Assembly: GCA_014529385.2 (NCBI GenBank)
Contig: CM043952.1
Span: 152,115,057 to 152,179,056, forward strand
Length of the DNA: 64,000 nt
Direction of reading: 5' to 3'
DNA from: Adiantum capillus-veneris
Lineage: Eukaryota; Streptophyta; Polypodiopsida; Polypodiales; Pteridaceae
The translations under genes and the position numbers were made by a program. The notes under the pieces were generated by a model. The model ran no database searches. It saw nothing but the letters and a program-made list of their open reading frames with translations, and was not told where the DNA came from. Positions 42,401 through 52,953 of this stretch are shown here, one piece after another. Within the stretch, counting starts at the first letter, position 1, and each line of letters begins with the position of its first letter.

Positions 42401-45400
42401 TGCAGAGGGATTGCACAAGAGGGGAGTCACTCCACACCTTTGTCACAGATTACCTGGATTAAATAGTCACTGATATCCCTCTAGTTTCAGGGATACTATT
42501 GTGCTGACAGTATTCTGTTGTATAACTTTATGAAATGGAATTCCCGAAATTGAACATGAATGATTTGTACTCTCTCATCTCACTTGTTTGAGTGCAGGAA
42601 CTAAAAGACGAAATGACTGCAACATTTCGGTCTTATAAGTCTCTATAGATATGATCGCAATAAGGATTAGTTAATCCAACATCAGTGAGGTCCAGGATGG
42701 ATCTAGATGCGCTTACTAAATACATTGCTGGCAATCATAGTCTGAGATTTGGAATGAATTTTTTTGTGATTGATTTGTCATGTGGTGTCCTGTGACGTCA
42801 TGTGCAGTGATGTGATCATTGTCTTTGTACAAGTACTAGATGTGACGTGTCTAGTGCTTCGGTACTTACAATCAGTGTCTACTGGAATGGATAATGGCCT
42901 CTCTGTTTTGCACGCGTAATCGAGGGCAATTACAATTCTTTCATGAGGGGGGTATGTCACAAAATGATGACGTGGCAATGCCACCCAGACACACGGCCGT
43001 CTAATGACTAGGCAGACAATATGGACGTCCGCAAATGGCGCTGACAGGTTGCACGGTGCACTGACATGGCACTTGTACGGACGCCCGTGAAACACGTTGA
43101 CTACTGACGTGGCAACCCATACGGACCGCTTTTAGCGTTGACTGCTAATGTGGCAGAACTGTACGGAATTCCGCAAATTGCGTTGATGCTTTTTGCGGGC
43201 AGATTTTTGACCAGTTGATTCTGGTGTTGATGCTTTTAAGTTTACCTGCTTTTGGGGCTCTGCTTTTGGCATCCCTTGTAAGTTTATAAGGAGCCCAAGG
43301 GCCTCACTTCTCAAAGCATCTAGACGCAGGGTCTGAGAACTGAGGACTTGCGGGAGTTGTACTTTGCTCAAAGATTAATACAAAAATAAATACCGAAAGG
43401 GACGCCAATCTTTGGGGCCAATCTCTCTTGGCAAGGAACTACGCCGGGCCGTGTCGACTCATTAATTGTGAAGTGTTTTTAAGTGAATCTCTCTTGTGTC
43501 GCGACAGAACCTAGACTTAGGGTGTCCAAGTTTGTTACAGTTGCCTTTTGCATACTCGTCAATTCCTAGTCAATGTCAGTAGAAATGAAGTTTTTGGCGG
43601 ACCCTGCGTTGAAGAAGATAAGCGCATCTTTGTCACGAACTCGTCCCTAAGCTCTTCAAGGTTCTCCTGCCACATCATGTCTAGGCTCTCCTATGAGATC
43701 AAAAATCAATCCCACACAAGGGTGGGGCTTCTTGTTATCATTGTTGTTTTCCTCGCTATTCGGACGCTTGAAAAGGATACTATTGGGTGGGGTAGGGTGG
43801 GTGTGTTGGTTACAATCTCTGAAAGTGTGCCCTATGCGTCCACGCTTATAGCATCTTCCTTGAGCCCTAAGCTCAGCCATCTGCTGAGGGGTGAGTTAAA
43901 ACCGTTGGTTAGAAATTTGTGAAGGCCTTGAAGTTTATTTCCGTTGGCTCAAAGGAGTGTTGGTGCGAGAAGTGGGGTTCCATGGGTGGTGGTGTCATTT
44001 CCAAAACCAATTCCTTTCTCATGACGTGATAACTGACTCTAGCATGCGACATAAGTTGCGTCATATTAGAGACTGTATTGACAATATACTAATCTCGCAA
44101 AGGAAAAGGTAATCCCAATGTGTACTTCTCAATCTGTTTTGTAAAACTGATATCTCTAAAAGTAGACTCAAGTAGGTACGTGTCCCAAAATCTTTGATTG
44201 TAGATGGAAGCGTTTCTGAAGGGTACATCTTTAGACGAGACCAAGCAGCAAGCATTTCGACCTTGAAGGTGTCTCTAGAAAAATGAACATCTCAAATGCA
44301 CAAGCTCAAAATAAAATGTACAAAGGCTAATCACCAAAGAGAACTAGTGCCCAAATATGTCCATGGTCAGAGCTGATATACACTCCGAGGCCCATATGAT
44401 AGGATACAAGGGAGCTTTGACAGCACAAAGAGGCAATGCTTGGACTTCATGCAGTAATGGCAACCATGGCTTTTCTTTACATTGGACCACGGTATCCATC
44501 AGCACAATCGACCACCTATGGGACTCTTCCTCCTTCCACTTTGTGATTTACCCATTGTATTTTTATTTTCAGCATGGGAAAGGCTCCCTTGTCTCTTGTG
44601 CACTATACCTTTTAGGGAAGATGTAGCCCAATGGCAGTTTCCAAACCAAAAGGAAGGATCTTTTCGCACAGGAAAAAACAATCACGTTAAATCGAGCAGC
44701 TAAGCCTTAAAACTACTTAAGAACAGCCTTAGCATGAAAACATCTTCTACCAAAATCCAAAGGCGGTTTAGAATGATCCCTTGCACACTAAAAGCTTTGT
44801 TGAATTGTTCCATACCACAAAGAAGATGGAAAAGAGTAAAAAAAAATACAACAATAAGACAATTCCCTACTGGCAACTCTCGTGCAGTTCTACTCGAGAG
44901 AAAAAACACGAGAAAGGGTACAAGCCCTACTGGCAACTCTGCACAAGAGGCACAATTCTCAGCAAGTGATGATAGCCAAAACCCTTAGCACTGCCTACCC
45001 AGAGAACCAAGCTAAAATGTGGACTGATGGTATGGGGCACCAGTTCTTGAGGTGTGGCACTTGGCCAGTGTAATTGCACACTCCTACACTAGCAACACTT
45101 TGAAAGCCTCACAAATCATCCGCCTAGCCATGGTTGAAATAAGCAACCAGCACTCTACAAAATCACTCATTTGGCCTTTAAAAGATTTAGACTGAGACTA
45201 CTATCTGCCAAGAACATGAGCCATAAGGGCTCACCTTGAACAACACACCGACATTAACATCTAATCTGCATAACTTACAGACCAGCTATCAACAATACTC
45301 ATACAGCCAGCTCAAACATGAGAACCCACATCAACATCAGAACTGCATCAGCTCCAGACCAGCTCTCACCAAAAGCATACAGCTAGCCAAATATCTAAAG

Positions 45401-45950
45401 AGTTGAAGACAGGAGGGTTCATCTTCCAAAACTTATTATAAAAACCAAACAATTGCAATTAGATTCATTCAGTAATAACCAGTTTCTGACTTTTGATACG
45501 CACCAAAACTGTCAATGTGCAGAGCACCAACAATAAAGGTAACAGCAGTAAACTATATGATAAGTAAAACACACTGACCTCGAGATCAGCATCCACTGTG
45601 TCCGCAACATGGCGCATAATTGAGTGCACCATCTTGCTCTTGTTATAGCGCTCCTCACAGCCTTGGATGTCCTCCTCAGAGACACGACGCTTGCTGAGAT
45701 CAATGTAACCCTTCTCTTTGTCCACACGAATGACCATGACAGGCTCTTGCCTGCCCACTTTGATGAGGCTCCCAATACTCCGGATGCGACGCCGAGAAAG
45801 CTCAGAGAGGAGGATCATACCCTCAATTCCGTTGTATTCCAGCAGAGATACGTAAGCACCCATCTCTGCTATGCTCTTCACTTGCACCATTACTACATCG
45901 TCCGCCTCCGGATATTTTGCCTCATACATTCTGCAATCTGTGACCGTCAT
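35361..45950 (-). CDS. eIF2-alpha: Eukaryotic translation initiation factor 2, alpha subunit (seven coding exons)
   Basis: eIF2-alpha is the regulatory subunit of the eIF2 complex that brings initiator tRNA to the 40S ribosome. Coding exons are 45950-45579, 36797-36741, 36651-36565, 36489-36343, 36190-36086, 35694-35596 and 35507-35361. All have GT-AG borders and all are in phase 0, together encoding 337 residues, close to the usual plant length. Residues about 14-90 form the S1 domain ([20 protein letters not shown]). The phosphorylation site of stress kinases such as GCN2 is retained as Ser52 in [12 protein letters not shown]. The middle helical domain has [15 protein letters not shown] and [12 protein letters not shown]. 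The C-terminal domain has [16 protein letters not shown] and [17 protein letters not shown], with an acidic tail [17 protein letters not shown]. The start ATG (45948-45950) is chosen because it directly precedes [10 protein letters not shown]. Confidence 0.97.
36821..37606. other. Intron sequence left of the acidic ORF
   Basis: Probably original intron up to about 37200, then GC-richer sequence leading into the retroelement ORF. I recognise no domain here. Confidence 0.4.
37607..38725 (+). CDS. Acidic/histidine-rich ORF before a PPT-like tract, unknown function
   Basis: The open frame of 372 codons is not a family I recognise. Residues 1-70 are Asp/His-rich with repeated DDLN and KHDDL units. 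A duplicated phrase EEPILAF/EEPILAL...SKEP follows. The region at residues about 165-215 holds two loose copies of a P-x-HD...EH/AH-x-S...HG pattern ([25 protein letters not shown]). The C-terminus is basic ([20 protein letters not shown]). The stop is 10 bp before a purine tract and TGTCACGTG, which look like a polypurine tract and LTR start. It is probably the last ORF of a truncated LTR retrotransposon. A host gene is unlikely because it lies antisense in an intron. Confidence 0.5.
   Translation: MHDCEKDDDDLNDDDLDDKDKHDDLNDITKHDDLDANDKHDNLHDQGVIFHEHDELHEDDVIVHKDDVLVDAFSSEANLVVDSINHEEPILAFVSRSKEPPRDDSTPQEEPILALEPWSKEPSQEVLCVRMIDTHALFECFICNRFRYFSQRRYVIPFPRHDILYVEHVSLMDEHGCMRIFHEKLKSMHSRKSHFMSLPWHDTVPERAHESMSTKHGHFRCELPQLIALDQTKKIRSHCLHVFDERVITPSLCSSTLHTQSLRKTRFFPFTLHGMGMFMVLCWKWVQEFSTIEILEGERSMTLDEVEALKEPQKTLCRFRRGPKKQALQTFMKFKYRTTHTSEWAGEESLLGFRMLLAISLDAIQFGTSTSL
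38726..39748 (+). repeat. Putative polypurine tract and LTR-like sequence
   Basis: AAAAGGAGGGGA is followed by TGTCACGTGATACATCC at 38737, a typical PPT-LTR junction. I cannot place the LTR end or a primer-binding site before the Gag-like frame at 39749. The start differs from the TGTCACAAAA LTR start at 42955, so it belongs to another family. A short (GTCGCC)n tract lies at about 39429-39460. Confidence 0.35.
39749..40530 (+). pseudogene. Chromovirus Gag remnant fused to a chromodomain start
   Basis: Frames give [20 protein letters not shown], then [10 protein letters not shown] (39749-39937), and later [13 protein letters not shown] (about 40378-40425), a zinc knuckle broken by a frameshift before its last cysteine. 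Immediately after, ARGGEIL-like codons at about 40483 ([10 protein letters not shown]) match the residues leading into the chromodomain at 42168 ([10 protein letters not shown]). This first copy has therefore lost everything between Gag and the chromodomain start. Confidence 0.6.
40880..41300 (+). repeat. First copy of the duplicated chromovirus 3' block
   Basis: The block from GGAATTCCCGGAAATG to GAGGGGGGTATGTCACAAAA recurs at 42534-42968. Shared landmarks are ATGATCGCAATAAGGATT, CATCAGTGAGGTCC and CGTAATCGAGGGCAATTACA. This copy runs straight into integrase sequence instead of an LTR. Confidence 0.8.
41300..42071 (+). pseudogene. Chromovirus integrase remnant
   Basis: Pieces read [20 protein letters not shown], then [14 protein letters not shown] (41305-41420), a PETIVS-like D2 region (about 41465) and an [15 protein letters not shown]-like E region (about 41565). 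The C-terminal part is better kept ([18 protein letters not shown] to [19 protein letters not shown], 41680-42060). Frameshifts break the catalytic core. The integrase zinc domain and everything before it are missing. Confidence 0.75.
42158..42394 (+). CDS. Chromodomain of the chromovirus remnant
   Basis: This open frame encodes [19 protein letters not shown], then [20 protein letters not shown] and [19 protein letters not shown]. It is the typical C-terminal chromodomain of chromovirus integrases, which steers insertion by binding modified histone tails. It is separated from the integrase frame by a stop at about 42070 and a shift. The stop codon at 42392 is about 560 bp before the LTR start. 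Confidence 0.75.
   Translation: MEESEEILVPEQILAHKERKAKGKVIRRFLVTFKNYPALDAKWMEEEDLADTPQILELYLEAFGLATFTPRDPAYQQG
42534..42968 (+). repeat. Second copy of the duplicated chromovirus 3' block
   Basis: It matches 40880-41300 and includes the polypurine tract and the first bases of the LTR. Confidence 0.8.
42955..43506 (+). repeat. Probable 3' LTR of the chromovirus remnant
   Basis: It begins TGTCACAAAATG after the purine tract. A possible end is GCGACA at 43506. No partner LTR or target duplication was found, so the right boundary is a guess. Confidence 0.4.
43656..44260 (-). pseudogene. Gypsy Gag remnant with damaged zinc knuckle, minus strand
   Basis: The minus strand reads [19 protein letters not shown] with a [11 protein letters not shown] stretch (44255-44150). 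Farther on is [20 protein letters not shown], continuing RDC (about 43880-43820), a CCHC knuckle in which the second cysteine is replaced by arginine. The frame breaks several times. It is a fragment of another gypsy family. Confidence 0.5.
44261..45578 (-). other. Right part of eIF2-alpha intron 1
   Basis: Nothing coding is recognised. It is probably original intron sequence next to exon 1. Confidence 0.4.
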
Positions 45951-46309
45951 CTTTGCCAGCAACAGTAAACGTAGCACACTTGACGCGCGTAGCAGAACTT
46001 GCTGTGAGTACTTGCAGCAAGAGCTAAATCACTGCCCTAACGCTACAAGCAGATGACGAGTGATTTAATCACGACATTGATCAAGTTGTGTTCTTACAAA
46101 CTCAAATAGGCCCAATGCTACAAAATTGAAGAGAGGAAAGAGTACTCTATCCATGGGACGTTGGTTTAGGGTAAAGGAACCAAGTTAAGGGCACCTAAGA
46201 GAGGTGACGGGTTTCAACCAATGTGTTGTATTGTTTGCAGCTTGGGAGGGTGGATTTGAGAGTTGAGCGCAAAGGCTATTAGTGACAGAAGTTGCATCGC
46301 AAAGGGTGG
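45951..46309 (-). other. Upstream region of eIF2-alpha cut by element C
   Basis: This is the sequence between the start codon and the element C insertion. It should contain 5' untranslated sequence and proximal promoter. Several CAG acceptors are possible, but I cannot tell whether the leader is spliced. The target duplication GGTGG occupies 46305-46309. Confidence 0.5.
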
Positions 46310-47221
46310 TATTAACTGAATCAACGTCAGTTAACAGGAGCTGCTAAAGATCGAAGACGTACGGATGTACATCGAAAATGAGTACGAAGAAGCAATAAAG
46401 ATTGGAGTTACATATTTTTTCACATTTTTTCGAAATGGTCACGTATTGTAAATTCTTGATTTATTTCAAGCCATTGTAATATTTTAATGTGTTACGAGCT
46501 CAATGGGAGTTCCAAGCTATAAAGAACAGGTCAGTTAGTGTGCTTAGGTAGCAGATTCAATAAGTGGTGAAGCCCTAAAGGCCTTGGACGCCCGAACATT
46601 GTATATTTTTACCCTAGGTATATAAAGCAGTGTGTAGAAGAAATTAAGATTCTCAAGCTCATTTGTTGAGAGCACTCTTTGGTGAGAGCTCTTGAGGTGT
46701 GTGGCTATGGAGTCATTGAGCTTCTCCTTGCCCATGAGACTTGATTAACACTAATCAATGATTCATTCTCTTTCACTATGCTTCTCTCATGCTTCTTATG
46801 ATTTCCTATGATGCTTAGATTAACTAGATCTTAACTAATTAGTGGTTAATCTCGCTCTAATCTTGTGTGATTGCCCTCTCTTGCTTGTGTGTGCATGTAG
46901 GTTTGGTTGGAATGTGGTGCTCGATAGATCTATGTGTGTGTGCTTGCGATTAGTGTGTTGCATGATAGGATTAGTGTTGTGTGCGTCTTGCAATCGTTAG
47001 TGTGTGTGATTGGGTTGATTGGAGGTGAAGAGAAGTGGATGTGGAGATTGCCCTTCATTGTGGCTTAGCTCTTCCATAGGCCAAGAAGCTCACCTCGTAG
47101 AGTTAACCATTCGTGTTGCCCTAACCGTGTGAGTGTTTCCATGTCCTAGCCAGGTAGCTCATCCCTCCGGATTGATAATTTTGTTGGTCATTGGAGCTAT
47201 GCAACGATGGAACCCCCAACA
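46310..47221 (+). repeat. 5' LTR of element C
   Basis: It starts TATTAACTG (the canonical TG is mutated to TA) and ends CCCCCAACA. A TATA box (TATATAAAG) is at 46619-46627. It matches 56292-57210 along its whole length, with the first 150 bp being the most diverged. Confidence 0.93.
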
Positions 47222-47241
47222 TTTGACGCCGTTGCCAGGGA
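47222..47241 (+). promoter_or_regulatory. Primer-binding site of element C
   Basis: TTTGACGCCGTTGCCAGGGA follows the LTR directly. From memory it resembles the tRNA-Asp-type site (TGGCGCCGTTGCCGGGGA) used by Athila-like plant gypsy elements, with about three changes. Confidence 0.7.
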
Positions 47242-50200
47242 CGATGGCCTACGCTAGTGTAATTGTGGCATAATCGAATGTGTTTCCTCACTAATTTCAC
47301 TTGTGTGTTTATGTTTTTTGTGGATTTTGGATGTGTGAATGAAGCAATGTGTTCATAATTTCCTAATGTGTCACTGTATCTTGCCAATTGTGTGTTTACA
47401 CACTCTAATTTCACACTAGCCCCTTGCTAATTTCACTAATTTTTGCTAACCTACTAATTTGCTATGAAGGATTGGAGCTTTCAACCATTCAATTGATCTT
47501 CAATGGAAAGGTAATCAAGGTGGTATTATCAACCTCCCTAGAATCTAAAGATGTGTAAAATTGTTTAGAGATCTCACCATGATGATGCAATATAATGCTA
47601 TGATACGTTGATGCAATGCAATGTTAATGCTATGATGCTATGAAATTTTTGGATTATTCATTTTCATGCCGTCGTAATGCCGAAATTTTTAAGATTTGGT
47701 GGCGCTTAAATTTGACAAGTTCAATTGCTAATTGGTGAATGTGCGTTGCTAATTGGGTGCTTAATTGAGTTAATTGCATACTTGGAGTGGTCAATTGCAA
47801 GTGTGTGTGCATTCTAATTGAGTGTGTGTATGCCTAATTTTAGGTGTGTGTGCACTATTTGCCCATGTTTATGCACCTAAAAATTAATGTGTGCTTAATG
47901 ATTTTTCAATTGTGATGATTGATTTGTGTTGTGCTCATGCTCAACTAATGATTTGTGAAGTCACATTGCAAATTCGACAAGTTTAACCCTTTTGTGTGTG
48001 CACCTAAAGATTGGTAAAAACTGCCAATTTTATCAGTGTGTGTGTGTGTGCCTAAAAAGTGTTAAATTCGCATGATTGATTCATTTTTTGATAGAATGTT
48101 TGATGTGTGTAATGGTTAATTGCTGCGTTTTTGTGCTCAAAACATGGATTTACACACTTCAATTGCGTCAAATTTTGACCTAATTTTGTCGGTAATTTTG
48201 CCGATTTAATTACATAGTCTTGATTTTATTGATGAAATTGTTTGGCAATTGAATTGATGTGATTTTTGAAATTTTATTTAGCTGCACTATTTCCCAATGT
48301 GTGGAGAATTTGTAAAAAAAATTTGGGTATTTTTTGAATATGTTTTGCTAATTTTTGCATTAATTTTTTATTAAATCCATAAAATTTTGATATTTTGCGA
48401 TCTTTATGAGCTATTTTGTGTGTGCGTATTGACGGCATCATTTTGTTTGCATTTGTGCCCTCCGTGGTCGAGTTTTGAGCGTTTCGCTATTTTTGGAGGC
48501 CAGGTTGATAATTGTGTCGTAAATTGCATTTTCAATAAAATCTGCTATTTTTGGTGTGCTTTTGCCTATCAAAAATGCTCGGTTGTGAATGACGATGATT
48601 TTTTAAGGTTTCTAGAATTTACCAAGAAATTTTTGGGATTTTCTGGCAATTTTTTGGAGTTTCATCTAATTTTCAACCTAATTTTGGCATTTGTGGACAT
48701 TTGAAAATAAAAAATTAATAAAAAACGGGTTTCAGGCTTCGATACCGTGCCTTGCGGTGCATAAAAATTCTTCGTCGGTGAAAAGCTTTACGATCCGTTG
48801 GGATAGTTTTCGTCGCCATTAAAAAATACTCTTCTTTTTCTTTTTCCCACTCCGGGTGAACCTACCCCACACCCACTCTTTCTCTCTCCTCCCCCTCTCT
48901 TAGAAAGAGTGATTATTCACATTCTCACTCTAATCCCTCACACTCCCTCTCTATGTCTCCCTTTTTCTCTCTCTAACTCCATCTCTCTCTACTCTCTCTC
49001 TCCCCTACGCGAACCCCTCTCTCTCCTTTTTTTGTTTTTTTCTACACACTACACACACACACACACTTCCCCCTCCCCCTCCCTTGTTGTTTTCCATTGA
49101 TACACACACACACACCCCTACTACACCGGGCCACTGTCCATCTTTCTCTTCTCTCTCCTCGCAGCTGCCATGCCACCCCGCCGTCCTCTCTACTGCGCGT
49201 GTTAGGACCCACGGTCCCACACAGCATCTCTTTCCTCGTCTCGTACTGCAAATCTACGCTTCCATAGTCGTCCGTTCCTGCCCAGCCCCGCACTCAGCGG
49301 CGAGTCTCCGTCCTCGCTGTCCCGCATCCTCGCCAAGGCCGAGGTCAACCAATAGATTAGTTTTAGTTAGGATAGCCAAGTTAGCTTTGGTTAGTTTTAG
49401 TGAGGGTTAGATTAAGTTAGCTTTGGTTAGCTTGGTTAGGTTAGGTTAAGTTTATTTAACCCAAAACAAAACAAAAAACCAAAAAAAAACAATAAAAAAT
49501 CAAAAAGGGTTTTAAAAATCACAAAAAAATAGAAAAACTCATAAATAATTCACAAAAAAATAAAAACCTCATCAAAAAAATTTTAAAATCAAAACTTCAC
49601 ACAAATAAATCATAAAAAATAGAAAACAAAAAAAAACACAAAAAATAGAAAAGAACTCATATAAAATCATTAAAAATAAATACACAAATAATTCACCAAA
49701 AATCATAGAAAATTCATTAAAAATAAGAAAAACATAAACTGACCAAAAAAACACAATAAATCACAACAATTCTAAAATTCGCGAAAAATTAAAAAATTCA
49801 CAAATTCATAAATTTTTTTTATAAAAAAGTCAAAACCTTCCCAAAAAATACCAAAAATTTCAAAAATTTTAAAATTTCACAAAAAAATTAAGAAAAATAA
49901 AAAAAGTCCTCAAAAGTGCCAGAAAAAGCCAGAACGAGGCCGAAAAGCAAAAAACGCCAAGAAAAACACACCGTTGGAGAATCACACCGAGCAAAAGCGA
50001 GCAAAAATCAAGAACAGCAGCCAGGAAAAAAATCGAGCTAACAGTGGAACAATCAGAAATAGCAGGAGAATAGCCAGAAAAGGCACCAACTAAAAGGCGT
50101 TTGAGGGGCATGCAAACTTCAAAATTTGGCACGCTAAAAATTGGCAAGTGCAAGCAATCGCACTGAAAATCGAGCTTCTAATCGAACGAACAGGGCCACA

Positions 50201-50265
50201 AATTACATGAGATTGCAGATTAGGCTAGTACGAGCAGCATAAATTCTGCTAGTCGATACCAAAAT
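47242..50265 (+). other. Long non-coding leader of element C
   Basis: I see no coding domain. The composition shifts along it: TG-rich around 47700-48100, CT-rich at 48840-49080, TTAGTTTTAG/TTAGGTTAG repeats at 49350-49455 and a strongly A-rich tract at 49455-49900. The open frames here follow from the low complexity. Confidence 0.55.
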
Positions 50266-51303
50266 TTGATAGGAGACAATTTTTTCAAAACAAGCCAAAA
50301 TAACTCAAATCAATCCGAGAGTTCAAGTACAGCAAAGCAAGCTAGTAACAGTGGCAACACATGCACAACTGCAACACAACAGATTTTACATCTATATGGC
50401 TACAATGGAGATAAAGTCTTATATGCAGATTTAGAACGCCATAGATACTTGATGCGCAATAAAAGCAGCACAGAAGCCAAGATCCTGTTGATCAGAGTAA
50501 AGCCAGATTCAGAAAACTCCAAGATGTTCACAGACTTCGGTGGAGCCAGGTATTGCAAGCTCAAACATGAAGTGCAGATAGAAGTGCAAAAAATTGACCC
50601 AAGTGGTTATCCAGAAATCTGCACAAGTCAAAAAAACATATAGTTGGTGCATATGCAATCGGGGTCATTGTACATGGATTACAGTGGTCAGATCTATAGT
50701 CGAGAGCCAGAATTGCAAGATCCAATAGATCAACCAATAGATCCCAGTCTAATTGGAGAACCGAGTCAAAGACGCTATAAAGGTCAAGATGGAGCAGTCT
50801 ACAACTTGATGCTCAGTGTTTTAAAAGAAGAAGCCGACAACTTGGCAAGCACAGAAGCAAAAACTTCTCAGCAAGAGCTTGACATGATAGAACCAAATGG
50901 AATACCACCAGTCATGGCATATTGCTCAGATTGTGGATAAAAAGGTGGACATTTTTCTGAAGATTGTCCAAGAAATCTAGACAACAGGGACACATCAACT
51001 ACCAAGCAAGGTACATAGAAAATTGGAAATGCGAATCTCAATGTAAGTGCATTTAACTCGTCACTTTTAATACAATCGGATGATTCTGCATTACCATTAG
51101 AAGTACCAGTGAAAGCACTACAAGTTCAAAACCATCATAAAGTTGCCCAGGCACTTGAAAAGCTTAAAATTGATTCTTTGAACAACAAATTCTTGCATGA
51201 ATTGGTCAAGGTGTCCAGATATCATCGAAGGTTGAAAAGACTGTTAGGTTTGCAAATGATTTTGTATCCACTACCACAAGAGTGCAATCATTCACGAGTC
51301 TAA
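50266..51303 (+). pseudogene. Gag N-terminal region of element C
   Basis: One frame, interrupted by TAG 50641, TAA 50938 and a further TAG near 51016, encodes aromatic-glycine modules like those in element A Gag: FTDFGGARY (about 50530), YMDYSGQIY (50671-50697) and YKGQDGAVY (50776-50802). A zinc-knuckle-like CSDCG...GGHFSEDC follows (about 50928-50970). The start is uncertain because the first codon of the frame is TTG. It does not encode the gag core (SGDPYAH...LTWFQ) seen in elements A and E. Confidence 0.6.
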
Positions 51304-51329
51304 GAGACACATCAAACAGAATGATGCTA

Positions 51330-52433
51330 GCATTGTATTTTATCCATAATTCATATGCACACTATGTAGACCAAAAAGGAAAACTGTACAAAAAGGATCA
51401 ACCAATGTTTGAACGGCCCACATACCAGCTCATATAAGTACGTCCAGTGATAGATCACAAACGATGGTTCATTTCAAAGGAAAGAATCTATTATAGTCCA
51501 TCCTCTCTAGAGCTGAAGGATATTACCCGAGTGAACCCAAAAATCTGTTCAGAGCCAAACTCTCTTCTATCGAAAATCAAGCTTCAATGTTGTGACCAAA
51601 CAAGCACATACTTTGACCAAAACAGTTGTAGATATAGACGAGAGTCTAGCATATATGATGCCTTGGGTCCTGAAACCATGGAAGCTCATATCATAGGAGA
51701 CCCATGGGAGAGACAATATCAGGGCAAAGATAATGATATCTATAGCTTGACTTGGGGAATAATTTGTCATGTTTCAAGGAGATACATAGCAACCTATGCA
51801 GAAAGTTTACAGATGTCAAACATCAACGGTGCTACCCAAAGTGTACCTTCATGGTCCCAAAAGGTAACACTAAACCAAAGCCAAACAATTTTGAACTCTT
51901 ACAATGAAGCAAGCTATAGTGATCACCCTAGGAAGGGGGGAGCTGTAAATCCATCAAGCTCAGCTTATGTACTAGGAAATGCTACACCAATTAGAAGCCC
52001 TAGAGCTTCTAGCCAGCAGGACCCTTAAAGGCAGAAACCATTGAAAGATCATATGGTTGTTGGAAGTTTCCAATTGACCCAGATTCCCTCTGAATTTGCA
52101 GACAAATGCTTATATGAAGATCATCAGGGATAGACGTTTCCGTTGATCTCCACAAGTCAGAGTCAAAAATCAACAAATCCAATAGTGTTCAAACAGTCAA
52201 TCAAGCTCACATATGCATATCAAGATGAACATGGTAACGAATATCAGCAAGTCCATGATCTTGTACAAACCCCTACGGAAAATCCGATTGAAGTCAAAGA
52301 CTATCTGAAGATGATGCAAAGCCTCAAGCTGCCAGAACAGGTGAGGAAAATTCAAAATCAACAAAAGCTAAAGTCCAGAAAGCTATACAAAGGTCACCAC
52401 CGAAATCTCCTCCGAAGAGACAGATTCTTCTAG
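51330..52433 (+). pseudogene. Further modular region of element C
   Basis: Broken frames continue the module series: YVDQKGKLY (51363-51389), a YQGKDNDIY variant (about 51720) and YQDEHGNEY (52218-52244). Thus element C has at least five copies against three in element A. The text between them does not resemble a family I know. Several stops and frame changes occur. Confidence 0.5.
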
Positions 52434-52441
52434 AAAGTACG

Positions 52442-52950
52442 GTGGATCTTTTAAGATCAGAGGTTACCCAAATGCAAGAGGACAATGCTCAACAATTGCA
52501 AACAAAAAGTGCAATATTACAGCCAATGGAGTTGACATTAACGAAAGCAGGTGATCAAAGCAAAAAAATGCAGATAAAGCTCAACCAAAGGACACTACCA
52601 CAACAGAAGCAGTCAATTCAGACACGAATCCTAAGACAATCAAGTGCAACATTGTTGGTGAAAACAAAGAAAAGTTGTCAAGAGAAGTAAAGCTAGATTT
52701 TCAGTTAGACAAGAACCTCATGTCTTTTTGCACTTGGAAAAGATGTGGACAACCACAGTTGGAAGATGCTCCTGGATTTGTGAGCATATCTAGAAACAAA
52801 TGAGCAGAATGTTGGGGAAGCATCTCCACCACCATTGAAGTAAGTTTATAGAACATTACTACCCAATTTCGTGTGATCACAACAAAGGATATGCCAGACG
52901 ACATCATAATCGGAATGCCAATGGCCCAAAAGGTCCTAGAAATATAGAGT
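52442..52950 (+). pseudogene. Protease 1 trace of element C
   Basis: The end of this stretch reads FRVITTKDMPDDIIIGMPMA (about 52867-52926). It lines up with the C-terminal hallmark of element A PR1 (FAIVDFGKENNYDIILGRPF). The catalytic part is not recognisable. It lies directly before the PR2 region, so RT to integrase has been removed between the two proteases. Confidence 0.45.
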
Positions 52951-52953
52951 TCA

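Larger units (their letters stand above)
39749..42954 (+). mobile_element. Chromovirus (Ty3/gypsy) remnant with RT deleted
   Basis: Gag pieces, a knuckle, integrase and a C-terminal chromodomain are present in order. There is no protease, RT or RNase H between 40480 and 41300. A 420-bp block from just before the 3' LTR occurs twice. A PPT-like GAGGGGGG and an LTR start (TGTCAC) follow at 42955. The element is defective and sits antisense in eIF2-alpha intron 1. Confidence 0.75.
36798..45578 (-). other. Intron 1 of eIF2-alpha (8781 bp, transposon-filled)
   Basis: The donor is GT at 45578-45577 and the acceptor is AG at 36799-36798, between codons for ...DADLE and DLYIHVGW. It contains an acidic ORF (37607-38725), LTR-type termini (38737, 42955), a chromovirus remnant (39749-42954) and a minus-strand Gag fragment (43656-44260). 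All but the Gag fragment are antisense to the gene. The other five introns are only about 75-400 bp. Confidence 0.9.

Noticed and set aside
47121-47414. 97-codon minus-strand ORF at the 5' LTR border of element C (and its relative at 57107-57361)
   Set aside because: It is antisense to the LTR and primer-binding site and not conserved as a protein between the two LTR copies.
48909-49410. Ser/Leu/His-rich ORFs on both strands
   Set aside because: CT-rich low-complexity sequence in the element C leader. Open frames on both strands follow from composition.
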